From NCBI GenBank assembly GCA_031082185.1, contig JAVHLI010000001.1, positions 124,001-188,000 on the forward strand: 64,000 nt of DNA, given 5' to 3'. The notes beneath the pieces were generated by a model, which was given only the letters and a program-made list of their open reading frames with translations, was not told the DNA's origin and did not search any database. Position 1 is the first letter of the stretch; each line of letters begins with the position of its first letter. Positions 27,157-35,012 of the stretch are shown here, piece by piece. Source of the DNA: a bacterium. GTDB lineage: Bacteria; Sysuimicrobiota; Sysuimicrobiia; Sysuimicrobiales; Humicultoraceae. The position numbers and the translations under genes were made by a program.

Positions 27157-28047
27157 TTAGTGCTTTCCCGGCCGCCGCAGCATCGACTCGCTCTGCACCA
27201 GGACCACGCCTCCCATAACCAGCGCCGCGCCGGCCCACTGCGCGGCGGCCATGGGCTCATGCAGCAGCAGTGTGCCGCCCAGCGCAGCTACCACCGGCTC
27301 CAGCGTGGCGACCACGCTGGCGCGGCCGGCTTCTATCTGGCGCAGTCCGGCGATGTACAGGAGGTAGGCGGCGCAGGTCGGGGCCGCGATCACGTAGGCG
27401 ATCACAGGGAGAGTAGCAACGCGCACCGGGGGCAGCCCGCCGGATGCGGCCACCAGGAAGATCGCCCCGAACCCCAGGGTGTAAACCACGGTTGTCAGCG
27501 GCGAGTGCCGGCGCAGCGCGGCTTTGCCGAAGATGCTGTAGAGCGCGTAGGTTAACCCTGCCCCCAGGCCGGCCATGAGCCCGGATGGGGTGAGACGCAC
27601 GGCACCTGCCCCGAACGCCCCGACGACCAGCGCGCAGCCCGCGAAGGTGAGCGCCACCGCCGCCCCCTTCATCGGCGTCATCGCCTCGCCGTATAGCGCG
27701 CGCGCCAGGATCACGACCCACGCCGGCGCGGTGTACAGCAGCACCGCCGCGGTCGCCACGGTGGTGAGTTCAATTGCCGTGAAGTAGACGGTCATGAACC
27801 CGGCGACGCTGACCGCGCCGTAGGCGGCCAGGAGCGGGAGGTCCCCCCGCCGGACCCGTAGCGCCGGGCGATTCACAAGCAGGCAGTAGATCAGCAGGAC
27901 GGCGAACGCGCCGCCGGCGCGCCATACAGCGGCCTGCAGCGGGCTCAGTCCGGAGGCAAGCAGACTGCGGACCGCCACGCCCAGCGTTCCCCACAGCACG
28001 GCCGCGGCGGCCACCTGGAGGTATCCATGGAGGGTTGAGCGCACCAA
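27157..28047 (-). CDS. EamA/DMT superfamily transporter
   Basis: 296 residues with ten hydrophobic helices arranged as two EamA repeats. The first starts AAAAVLWGTLGVAVRSLLASGLSP and the second GLGAGLTYALYSIFGKAALRR. The C-terminal stretch RASVVATLEPVVAALGGTLLLHEP is the conserved EamA block. Members export metabolites or amino acids. Substrate unknown. It lies ten bases downstream of the glycosyltransferase/PIG-L gene on the same strand. Confidence 0.88.
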   Translation of the reverse strand: MVRSTLHGYLQVAAAAVLWGTLGVAVRSLLASGLSPLQAAVWRAGGAFAVLLIYCLLVNRPALRVRRGDLPLLAAYGAVSVAGFMTVYFTAIELTTVATAAVLLYTAPAWVVILARALYGEAMTPMKGAAVALTFAGCALVVGAFGAGAVRLTPSGLMAGLGAGLTYALYSIFGKAALRRHSPLTTVVYTLGFGAIFLVAASGGLPPVRVATLPVIAYVIAAPTCAAYLLYIAGLRQIEAGRASVVATLEPVVAALGGTLLLHEPMAAAQWAGAALVMGGVVLVQSESMLRRPGKH

Positions 28048-28056
28048 AGCGCCGGG

Positions 28057-29631
28057 TTAGGGTTCTGTTTCGGCGAAGAGCTCGTTCTGGCGCAGGAAGC
28101 TGCTCAGCAGCAGCCGCAGGTATGGGCTGTCTAGCTGGCTGCGATAGTCGCGCAGCGCGGCGTGCTTGAGGGCAAGCTCCTCGGGCTGGAGATCGAGCCG
28201 CAGCCAACGGTAGCCGTCCCGGAGTGACTTCGGGGGCAGCAGGGCCGCATCGGGCGCGTACCGCAGCGGTCGCGGGTAATCCCAGGCATGGACCAGGAAG
28301 GTGTAGAGGCGCGGGCGCTGCAGCGCACCCTTCTTCTCCAGCGACCGGATCGCTTCCCGCACGAACCCGTTGACCGCTCTGTGGTCGCCGTGCTTGTCTG
28401 CCTCGTGATGTGTCAGGATCACCGTGGGCCGTACCTGTCCGATGACGGCCTTGAGATCGCGCAGCAGATCGGTGCCCGTATACCCGGCACGCGGGCGGAA
28501 CGTATCCCGGTAAGGGGAGGCCGACACCTTGGTGAATGGCGAAACGTAGGGCTTCTCAGTCCCCCGACGGTGCGTGGCCAGGGCCGTCAAACCGCGGTCA
28601 GGATACCCGAGGAAGATTGTGTTGCCATGTGGCACCCCGAGCCGGCCCATCACACGGCGGGCCTCCTGTTGTCGCACCTCGCCTTCGGCGATGAAGTCGG
28701 CCGGCCGCGCCAGCAGCCGCTTGCCGCCCAGCGACGCAGCCAGGCGGTTGGCATCGCCGTTTGTGGCGAAGACCATCCACACCTCGGCGTCCGCGGCCAG
28801 CGCCCGCTGTATCAGCCCGCCCGCTGCGAGCAGCTCGTCGTCGGCGTGTGCGGCAACTATCAGCACTCGGTCGGACTGTTCGGGCTCGGGGAGCACCTCG
28901 AGCGCGCTGCCCACCGCGCGTGGCGCAGAGAAGAGACCCATGCTAAGGTACGCGGCCACCACGGTCAGGCAGGTCAGGGCCAGCAGGGGGGTCTTCTGCC
29001 GTGGGGTGGCGTTGCGCCGCCGCCCGCGCAGACCCAGCACCTCGACCAGCATGCGTGTCTTCCCGTGCCATCCCTGGATCAGGCCGTACTTCTCTTCCTT
29101 TCGAAGGTGGGTCACGCCGGTGAACGGCAACTTCTCGATCTTCCACCGCTCCCGCCAAGCCAGTTCCGTCAGCGCGCGCTCGAACCCGAACCGGGTTCCG
29201 GCCAGATTGGGTCGGTCGAGCAGCGCGTTCCTCCGGACGGCGCGGATGCCGGAGAGATGCGGCAGCACCGTCTGGACGAGGTCCGCGGCCAGGACACCTA
29301 CCGCCATGTCCGCGCGGCCCTGCTGCACCGGTTGGACCAGCGCGCGGATCTCCGCGGGCTTGAGGTTCTCCAGGTCGGCGTCGAGCAGGAGCAGGATCTC
29401 CCCGGATGCCCGCCGTGCTCCGGCCAGGATCGCTCCACCCTTGCCCATGTTCTTGGGAAGCTGGATGACGACGTCGGCGCCGGATGCGGCCGCCTCCTCC
29501 GCGGTCGCATCGGTGGATCCATCCGAGACCACGATGATCTCGGCCACCTCGCCCGTGCGCCGTACGGCCTCGACCACCCAGGCCACCGTGCGTTCCTCGT
29601 TGTAGGCGGCGATGACGCATGACGTGGTCAT
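28057..29631 (-). CDS. Fusion: GT2 glycosyltransferase and PIG-L (LmbE-like) deacetylase
   Basis: 524 residues from the ATG at 29631, which overlaps the methyltransferase stop (ATGA). Residues 1-215 form a GT-A glycosyltransferase 2 domain: CVIAAYNEERTVAWVVEAV, IIVVSDGSTDATAEEA, LPKNMGKGGAILAG, and the DxD-type metal site LLLDADLENL. After a hydrophobic segment (LLALTCLTVVAAYLSMGLF near 225), the C-terminal part has the PIG-L zinc motif IVAAHADDELLAAGG and LTHHEADKHGDHRAVNG. PIG-L enzymes remove acetyl groups from GlcNAc in GPI, mycothiol or bacillithiol synthesis, or from antibiotic sugars. The single membrane span could hold both domains at the cytoplasmic face. A combined transfer-then-deacetylation role is inferred. 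Confidence 0.85.
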   Translation of the reverse strand: MTTSCVIAAYNEERTVAWVVEAVRRTGEVAEIIVVSDGSTDATAEEAAASGADVVIQLPKNMGKGGAILAGARRASGEILLLLDADLENLKPAEIRALVQPVQQGRADMAVGVLAADLVQTVLPHLSGIRAVRRNALLDRPNLAGTRFGFERALTELAWRERWKIEKLPFTGVTHLRKEEKYGLIQGWHGKTRMLVEVLGLRGRRRNATPRQKTPLLALTCLTVVAAYLSMGLFSAPRAVGSALEVLPEPEQSDRVLIVAAHADDELLAAGGLIQRALAADAEVWMVFATNGDANRLAASLGGKRLLARPADFIAEGEVRQQEARRVMGRLGVPHGNTIFLGYPDRGLTALATHRRGTEKPYVSPFTKVSASPYRDTFRPRAGYTGTDLLRDLKAVIGQVRPTVILTHHEADKHGDHRAVNGFVREAIRSLEKKGALQRPRLYTFLVHAWDYPRPLRYAPDAALLPPKSLRDGYRWLRLDLQPEELALKHAALRDYRSQLDSPYLRLLLSSFLRQNELFAETEP

Positions 29632-30275
29632 GCATGAACCGTCCCGCCCGGGCGCCGCGCAAGGAAGTACCGCCCCGAGCCTACTCGGCAGGTTTCTACC
29701 TCCTGGCAGCCCAGCGCGCGTAACTGCTCGGTCAGCGAGCGGACGATCCAAGGCAGGACCGATCCGCCGGCGGAGTAGCTCATCACCACCCACCCTCCCG
29801 GACGCACCACCCGGACCAATTCACCGGGTACCGGGAAGGCGTTCTGCACCGTGACCAGGTCGAATGTCCCCGCCCGGAAGGGAAGGCATCCGGCGTCGGC
29901 CACGGCAAGCCGGACCGACCACCCGCGCTCGCGCGCGTGCCGGGAGGCGTGGGCGAGCATCACCGGCGAGAGATCCACCGCGGCGCCGCGGCACCCAGGG
30001 AACCGCTGCATCAGGACGCCCACCACCGCGCCGGTGCCCGTGCTGACGTCCAGGACCTCCGTGGGAGTTGCCGGCAGCCGGTCCAGGGCGGCCTCGATCG
30101 GCGCGAGATAGCCGTCCTGGAGGATCACCTCGTCATCGTAGCTGGCCGCCAGCGCGCCGTACCGGCTGCGGGCTATCGCCCGTTGCAGCGGCGAGCCCAC
30201 GAGCCGCGAGGACCACGCTCCCACGGCCAGGTAGACGGTATCGGTTATGAACGAACTGAGCCAGGTCGCCCGCAT
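29628..30275 (-). CDS. Class I SAM-dependent methyltransferase
   Basis: 215 residues. The SAM-binding motif EVLDVSTGTGAVVGVLMQRFPG (near 78-99) is followed by the acidic GAAVDLSPVMLAHA and by ADAGCLPFRAGTFDLVTVQNAFP and VRPGGWVVMSYS. This is a UbiE-like methyltransferase. The ribosome binding site is GGAG before the ATG. It overlaps the glycosyltransferase/PIG-L gene, so the two likely act in one pathway modifying a lipid, quinone or sugar. The substrate is not apparent. Confidence 0.85.
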   Translation of the reverse strand: MRATWLSSFITDTVYLAVGAWSSRLVGSPLQRAIARSRYGALAASYDDEVILQDGYLAPIEAALDRLPATPTEVLDVSTGTGAVVGVLMQRFPGCRGAAVDLSPVMLAHASRHARERGWSVRLAVADAGCLPFRAGTFDLVTVQNAFPVPGELVRVVRPGGWVVMSYSAGGSVLPWIVRSLTEQLRALGCQEVETCRVGSGRYFLARRPGGTVHA

Positions 30276-30328
30276 AAGGCACTCCGGGAGGTTGTGCTAC
30301 AAGGTCTGCTACGATGGCTCCGGTGTGG

Positions 30329-30408
30329 AGGGTTAGGTTCTCTGCCGGTCGGCGAGGTCCTGCCGGCGGGGGGCCGGGGGAGGCGGGGGTCGCGCGGGGC
30401 CTAACCCT
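30329..30408. repeat. Inverted repeat flanking a GC-rich intergenic region
   Basis: AGGGTTAGG at 30329-30337 and CCTAACCCT at 30400-30408 are exact inverted 9-mers. The GC-rich interior can also pair (GCCGGC-type palindromes). They enclose most of the 131-base gap after the TIM-barrel gene stop. No T-run is seen, so this is at best a weak transcription stop. Confidence 0.45.
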
Positions 30409-31177
30409 ACTCGTAGGCGTGCAGGGCGCGGCGTGTCTGCTCTAGATCCTCGCGGGTCGAGAGCTCCAGAACCCAGGTGTGAAGCCCGCCGGCCAGCAGC
30501 GCGTCGAGCGTCGGTCCATGACCGGCGGTGTCCTCCAGGGGGAGGTGTCGGCCGTCGGGCGTCTCAATCTTGTAGACATGCACGTTGGCGATCCGCGGTC
30601 CGACCACGGCATGGAAGGCTTCCAGCGTGCCGCCCTCCCGGACAAACGGGCTGGCGCCCGCATGCCCCAGGTCAAATGTGATCGCGCACCCGGCTGCCTC
30701 GGCCATGGACAGCAGCCGGTTGGGGTCGCTGGTCCATCCGCCCTTGAGGTTCTCCAGACAGACCGTCACGCCGCGGCTCCGGCCGGCCTCGGCGGCCCGG
30801 CGCAGGTGATCCAGCGTGCGCTCCCACTGCAGCAACTCCATCGGGATCGCGCGCGAGCCCACGTGGACGGTTAGGGTCGTTGGGGCCATTTCGGCCAGGA
30901 ACTCAATGTACATCAGCAGGTAGCGCAGCGATGCCTCCGCGATGGCCGGGTCGCGGTGCCCCATCTCCATGTCGGCGGCTGGCGCGTGGAAGCGCGCGCC
31001 CAGGCCGTCCCCCTGCATGCGTTCGAACAACTTCGCCCGGGCCGTTGGAGCGACCGGCAGACGCAGCAGGTCGAGGTACCACTCGACCCCGCCGTAGTTG
31101 TGCGCGCGGGCATACGCCGCGACCTCTCCCGGCGCCTGCCGGAACGCGGATGAGGAGAGGAGGAATTTCACCTTCAT
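30407..31177 (-). CDS. Sugar phosphate isomerase/epimerase-like TIM barrel protein
   Basis: 256 residues of the xylose-isomerase-like (AP endonuclease 2) TIM barrel family. Metal-ligand segments are VCLENLKGGW (Glu near 145), TFDLGHAGA (Asp and His), NVHVYKIETPDGRHLPL and a final WVLELSTRED (Glu). Members act as keto-sugar 3-epimerases, IolE/IolI-like dehydratases or isomerases. The precise reaction is not evident. It is the last gene of the FbpABC/AfuABC-type operon, 12 bases after the permease gene. The start is not well supported: no ribosome binding site precedes ATG 31177. Confidence 0.8.
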   Translation of the reverse strand: MKVKFLLSSSAFRQAPGEVAAYARAHNYGGVEWYLDLLRLPVAPTARAKLFERMQGDGLGARFHAPAADMEMGHRDPAIAEASLRYLLMYIEFLAEMAPTTLTVHVGSRAIPMELLQWERTLDHLRRAAEAGRSRGVTVCLENLKGGWTSDPNRLLSMAEAAGCAITFDLGHAGASPFVREGGTLEAFHAVVGPRIANVHVYKIETPDGRHLPLEDTAGHGPTLDALLAGGLHTWVLELSTREDLEQTRRALHAYE

Positions 31178-31188
31178 GGGCACGATGG

Positions 31189-32886
31189 CTATCCCAGCGC
31201 CGAAGTGAGGTTTCTGCCGGAGAGGCGGTTGGCGACGTAGACGGTGACCAGGACGGCGGCGACCAGGAGGGCGCCCAGTGCCGAGGCCGGCCCTGTCTGG
31301 TCGTAGCTGACAAACTCGAATATCTTGACCGAGATCGTCTTCCACCGGGCCGAGTACAGCAGGAGCGTGGTGGTCAGTTCCCCGAGCAGCGTGGCAAAGG
31401 TGATCGTGGCCCCGGCGGCGATTGCCGGCGTGATCAACGGTAGCGTGACCCGGCGGAAGGTGGTGGTCTGGTTGGCGCCGCAGGTCAGCGACGCCTCTTC
31501 GAGCGCGATGTCGGTCTGGGTGAGCGAGGCGTAGGTGGACCGGAACGTGTACGGCAGACGCCGGATGAAGTAGGCGATCATCAAGATCGTTCCGGTGCCC
31601 GCGAGCTCGAAGGGAGGAACGATGAACGCCACGAGGATCGCCACGCCCACCATGATCCCAGGAAGCACGAACGGCAGCATGATCGTGATGTCCATCAACC
31701 ACCTGCCCGGGATCCGCTTGCGCGCGGCCACATGGGCCATCAGCGACCCTACGATCATGCAGATTACGGTCGTCCCGACGGCCAGCACCAGACTGTTGCG
31801 TATCGCGTCCATCGAGAGAGTGAACGCCTTGCGGTAATTGATCAACGAGTAGGCGGTGGGCAGGGGTGTTCCGGCCCACCGCTCGGCGAACGACGCCAGC
31901 AGCACTGTGAGATGCGGCAGGAGCGAGATGCCGATCACCGCGGCGCAGAAACCAAAGCCCAGCCACCGGGCCGCCGGGTGGCTGCTCTGCGTCATCTGGC
32001 GTGCCTGCGAGGTGATCGTGACGAACCCGCCCTTCCCGGTGATGTAGCGCAGCGCCAGCAGCGAGCCGATCGAAAACAGGGTGCTCACCAACGCGATCGC
32101 GCCCGCGCCGTGCAGATTGAAGCTGCCGGTGACCTCAAAGTAGACCAGTGTTGGCAGGACGTAGAACTCCCCGCCCAGCAGCGCCGGGACCCCAAAGTTC
32201 CCGATCGCCCGCATGAACACGATGATTGCGCCGGCACCAATGGTCGGCAGTGCCAGGGGCAGCGTGACGGTCAGGATCCGCCGCAACGGGGAGGCGCCAA
32301 GCGTCAGCGCGCTCTCCTCCACGTGCGGGTCCGCGGAGGAAAGAGCTCCGAGCAGCGGCAGCAAAACGAACGGGTAATAGGAGAGCGACATCGTCACGAT
32401 GACCCCGAACGGCCCGATGATGCTCGGCAGATGGATTCCCAGACCCTCTCGAATCAAGGAGGTCAGCGCGCCCTGCCGGCCCAGGAGGAGTATCCAGGAG
32501 TAGGCGCCCACGAAGGGCGGGAGGATCAGCGGCAGCGTTGCCAGCGAGATGAGCGCTTCCCGGAATGGAACCTTTACGCGGGCCAGGATGTAGGCGAGCG
32601 GAATGCCCAGCACAAGGCTCGCCAGCACGGTCGTGCCGCTGGCCACCAGCGAGTTCACCAGGGCTTTCTGGTAGAGGCCGCTTGTGAAGAACCGTGAGAA
32701 GTTGGCCAGCGTGAGATGGGCCGGCGAGACCGGATCGCCCGGCTTGATGAAGCTGAGCAGCAACACGCGCGACAGCGGGTAGACGATCAGCAGCCCCAGG
32801 ATACCCACCACCAGCAGGAGGATCGCCGCCGTGCTCAGATCAAAGGCGCGGCGGGGCCGCACCCTCGGAGCCGCAATCGTCGCCAT
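31189..32886 (-). CDS. ABC transporter permease, two fused halves (FbpB/AfuB type)
   Basis: 565 residues with about twelve membrane helices and two EAA-type cytoplasmic loops. The first is EESALTLGASPLRRILTVTLP and the second is EEASLTCGANQTTTFRRVTLP. Such double-length permeases belong to the Fe3+/thiamine/phosphonate and hexose-phosphate (Afu) importers and need no second permease. The ATPase gene ends at its first base (TGATG), so they are coupled. Confidence 0.9.
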   Translation of the reverse strand: MATIAAPRVRPRRAFDLSTAAILLLVVGILGLLIVYPLSRVLLLSFIKPGDPVSPAHLTLANFSRFFTSGLYQKALVNSLVASGTTVLASLVLGIPLAYILARVKVPFREALISLATLPLILPPFVGAYSWILLLGRQGALTSLIREGLGIHLPSIIGPFGVIVTMSLSYYPFVLLPLLGALSSADPHVEESALTLGASPLRRILTVTLPLALPTIGAGAIIVFMRAIGNFGVPALLGGEFYVLPTLVYFEVTGSFNLHGAGAIALVSTLFSIGSLLALRYITGKGGFVTITSQARQMTQSSHPAARWLGFGFCAAVIGISLLPHLTVLLASFAERWAGTPLPTAYSLINYRKAFTLSMDAIRNSLVLAVGTTVICMIVGSLMAHVAARKRIPGRWLMDITIMLPFVLPGIMVGVAILVAFIVPPFELAGTGTILMIAYFIRRLPYTFRSTYASLTQTDIALEEASLTCGANQTTTFRRVTLPLITPAIAAGATITFATLLGELTTTLLLYSARWKTISVKIFEFVSYDQTGPASALGALLVAAVLVTVYVANRLSGRNLTSALG

Positions 32887-33989
32887 CAGCGCGATCCCTT
32901 CGGAAACACCTGGGCGTGATCCGCGGCCAGGGTGATGAGAACTTCCTCCCCCACCTGCCGGATGCCGCCGATGGGCGGTGCGTCCACCAGCACCGTCCAG
33001 CCCCCCGCGCCGGAGAGGGTGTAGCGGACCAGGCTGCCCAGGTACTCAATATCCCTAACGCGCGCCGGCAGGCCGGCGGCGCCCTCTCGAACAGGGGAGA
33101 TCACCGCGCGCTCGGGCCGGAAGAAGAGCAGTCCCTCTGTCCCTGCGGGCATGGGCGGGCTGCCTGTCGCCGTCATGGCGCGGAGGCGCGCGTCGCCGCA
33201 GCGGATGATGCAGGCCTCGCCGTCGCGCTCCAGCACCGTGCACTCCAGGAAATTCGCCTTGCCCACGAAGTCGGCGACGAAGGTGGAGGCGGGCTGCTCG
33301 TAGATCTCCGCGGGCGTGCCCACCTGTGCGATGCGCCCGGCCTGCATCACGGCGATGCGGTCGGAGATGGAAAGGGCTTCCTCCTGATCGTGCGTGACGT
33401 AGACCGCGCAGATTCCGGCCTGCCGCTGGATGCGCTTGATCTCGCCGCGCATATAGACGCGGAGCTTGGCGTCCAAGTTTGAGAGCGGCTCGTCCAGCAG
33501 CAGCAGTTTGGGGTGGTAGACCAGCGCCCGGGCGAGCGCGACACGCTGCTGCTGCCCGCCAGAGAGCTGCCCGGGCCTGCGGGCCCGGGTACCGGCCAGC
33601 CCGACCATTTCGATGGCCTCGTCCACGAGCCGTCCGATCTCCCGCCTGGAGGTCTTCCTCACCCGCAGCCCGTAGGCCACGTTCTCGAATACGCTCATGT
33701 GAGGGAAGAGCGCGTAGCTCTGGAACACCATGCCGATGCTGCGCCGGAAGGGCGGCAGCGGCGTCCAGTCCAGCCCCTCGAAGACGATCCGGCCGGCATC
33801 CGGCCGCTCCAGTCCGGCGACCAGCCGCAGCGTTGTGGTCTTGCCGCAGCCGCTGGGTCCCAGGAGCGTGAACAGCTCGCCGTCGCGCACATCGAATCCG
33901 ACGTCGTCGGCGGCGACCACTTGAGACGGGCCGTCGCCGAAGACCTTGCGGACTCCCTCAACGCCCAGCTTGGTGGATGGCACCTTCAC
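32886..33989 (-). CDS. ABC transporter ATPase (FbpC/PotA type)
   Basis: 367 residues. Walker A GPSGCGKTTTLRLVAGLERP near residue 44, Q-loop MVFQSYALFPHM, signature LSGGQQQRVALARAL, Walker B LLLLDEPLSNLD and switch His in VYVTHDQEEALS are all intact. A C-terminal TOBE-like regulatory domain starts near residue 245. It powers the double permease encoded downstream. The stop of the binding-protein gene overlaps its start by four bases. Because the three CUT1 importers in this window lack ATPases, this MsmK/PotA-like protein could in principle serve others, but its own operon is the obvious partner. Confidence 0.93.
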   Translation of the reverse strand: MKVPSTKLGVEGVRKVFGDGPSQVVAADDVGFDVRDGELFTLLGPSGCGKTTTLRLVAGLERPDAGRIVFEGLDWTPLPPFRRSIGMVFQSYALFPHMSVFENVAYGLRVRKTSRREIGRLVDEAIEMVGLAGTRARRPGQLSGGQQQRVALARALVYHPKLLLLDEPLSNLDAKLRVYMRGEIKRIQRQAGICAVYVTHDQEEALSISDRIAVMQAGRIAQVGTPAEIYEQPASTFVADFVGKANFLECTVLERDGEACIIRCGDARLRAMTATGSPPMPAGTEGLLFFRPERAVISPVREGAAGLPARVRDIEYLGSLVRYTLSGAGGWTVLVDAPPIGGIRQVGEEVLITLAADHAQVFPKGSR

Positions 33990-34984
33990 CGTTTGGCCAT
34001 CATCTCGTCGAAGATGATGAGATTGATCCCCCGGTCCTTCCCGGCCTTCACCGCATCGTACGGGACCAGATTGATCCTCGAGGTCGGGGGCATGCCCTGC
34101 GGCGTAGGTACGTCGGGCCGCACGCTGCGCCGGCTACCGACACGTGTATAGATGAGGTGCGCATCGCGGCTGTTGGCGAAGTCATAGAAGAGGCGCGCCG
34201 AGCCGGGATTCGGGCATCCCTTGATAAGCCCGGTCGCGTCAAAGCGAAGCCCGGTGCCCTCGACGGGGTAGACCCCGTCCACCGGGTAACCCTTCTTCTT
34301 CAGGTCATAGACGTTGCCCTCACCGGTCATGCCGATGAGGAACTCGCCGTCGGCGACGCCCTGGTAGGCCAAACCGGACGACGGGGTGATGACCGCGTTG
34401 GCAAGTACTGCCTTCACCAGGTCCCAGCCGCCTATCTTGATCAACTGGAATAGCTGGGCATAGGCCGAGGCGGAGATCCGCGGGTTGGCCCAGATGATCT
34501 TGCCCTTCCACTTGGGATCGGCCAGGTCCCTCCAGCCCCGGGGGTAGTCTTTGCGAGGGACCAGCTTGCTGTTGATGATGATGACCTGTATGGGCAGGCT
34601 CATTCCGTAGTAGCGCGGCCCGCGGGGATCCTTGTACTCCGCGGGGATGTCGGCATCTTGGTTGCTCCGGTACGTCTCGAGGAACTCGTAGTTGATGTCG
34701 AAGTTCTCGCTGCCGCCGCACATGCAGACGTCGCCCTGGGGCCGGGCTGCCTCAGCCCGCACGCGCGTCCAGACGACGCCGGTGCCGGCGTAGATAGACT
34801 CGACCTTGATTCCGGGGTTCCGCTTCATGAACGCGGCGGCGAGTTCTTCGCCGATCTCTGCGCCTGCCGATGAGTAGACGACCACTCGGGGCTCCTGGGC
34901 CACGGTGGCCGGGGCCATCGCCGCCAAGACGACGACAACCACGCACCCGCAAAGCCAGGCCATAGGCAATCGGTTCATCTTCAT
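33986..34984 (-). CDS. ABC transporter substrate-binding protein (FbpA/AfuA-like)
   Basis: 332 residues from the ATG at 34984, behind AGGAGGGAGG. The signal peptide (MKMNRLPMAWLCGCVVVVVLAAMAPATVAQ) lacks a clear lipobox. The mature protein has the family 1 binding fold with VVVYSSAGAEIGEELAAAF, GTGVVWTRV and GKIIWANP. Homologues bind Fe3+, thiamine, phosphonates or hexose phosphates. The usual Fe3+ tyrosine pair near the C-terminus is not obvious. Given a sugar-isomerase-like gene in the operon, a phosphorylated organic ligand (as in AfuABC) is at least as likely as iron. Confidence 0.85.
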   Translation of the reverse strand: MKMNRLPMAWLCGCVVVVVLAAMAPATVAQEPRVVVYSSAGAEIGEELAAAFMKRNPGIKVESIYAGTGVVWTRVRAEAARPQGDVCMCGGSENFDINYEFLETYRSNQDADIPAEYKDPRGPRYYGMSLPIQVIIINSKLVPRKDYPRGWRDLADPKWKGKIIWANPRISASAYAQLFQLIKIGGWDLVKAVLANAVITPSSGLAYQGVADGEFLIGMTGEGNVYDLKKKGYPVDGVYPVEGTGLRFDATGLIKGCPNPGSARLFYDFANSRDAHLIYTRVGSRRSVRPDVPTPQGMPPTSRINLVPYDAVKAGKDRGINLIIFDEMMAKR

Positions 34985-35012
34985 GATCCCTCCCTCCTGA
35001 TACAGGTCTTCA

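Noticed and set aside
28050-28064. GGGTTAGGGTT, a telomere-like repeat at the end of the PIG-L fusion gene
   Set aside because: Only about two units and part of the coding end; chance similarity in GC-rich DNA.
30338-30399. Intrinsic terminator in the GC-rich gap after the TIM-barrel gene
   Set aside because: Stems can form, but no T-run follows on either strand.
31178-31966. Upstream extension of the TIM-barrel isomerase frame
   Set aside because: It overlaps the permease gene in another frame; only the part from 31177 shows barrel motifs.
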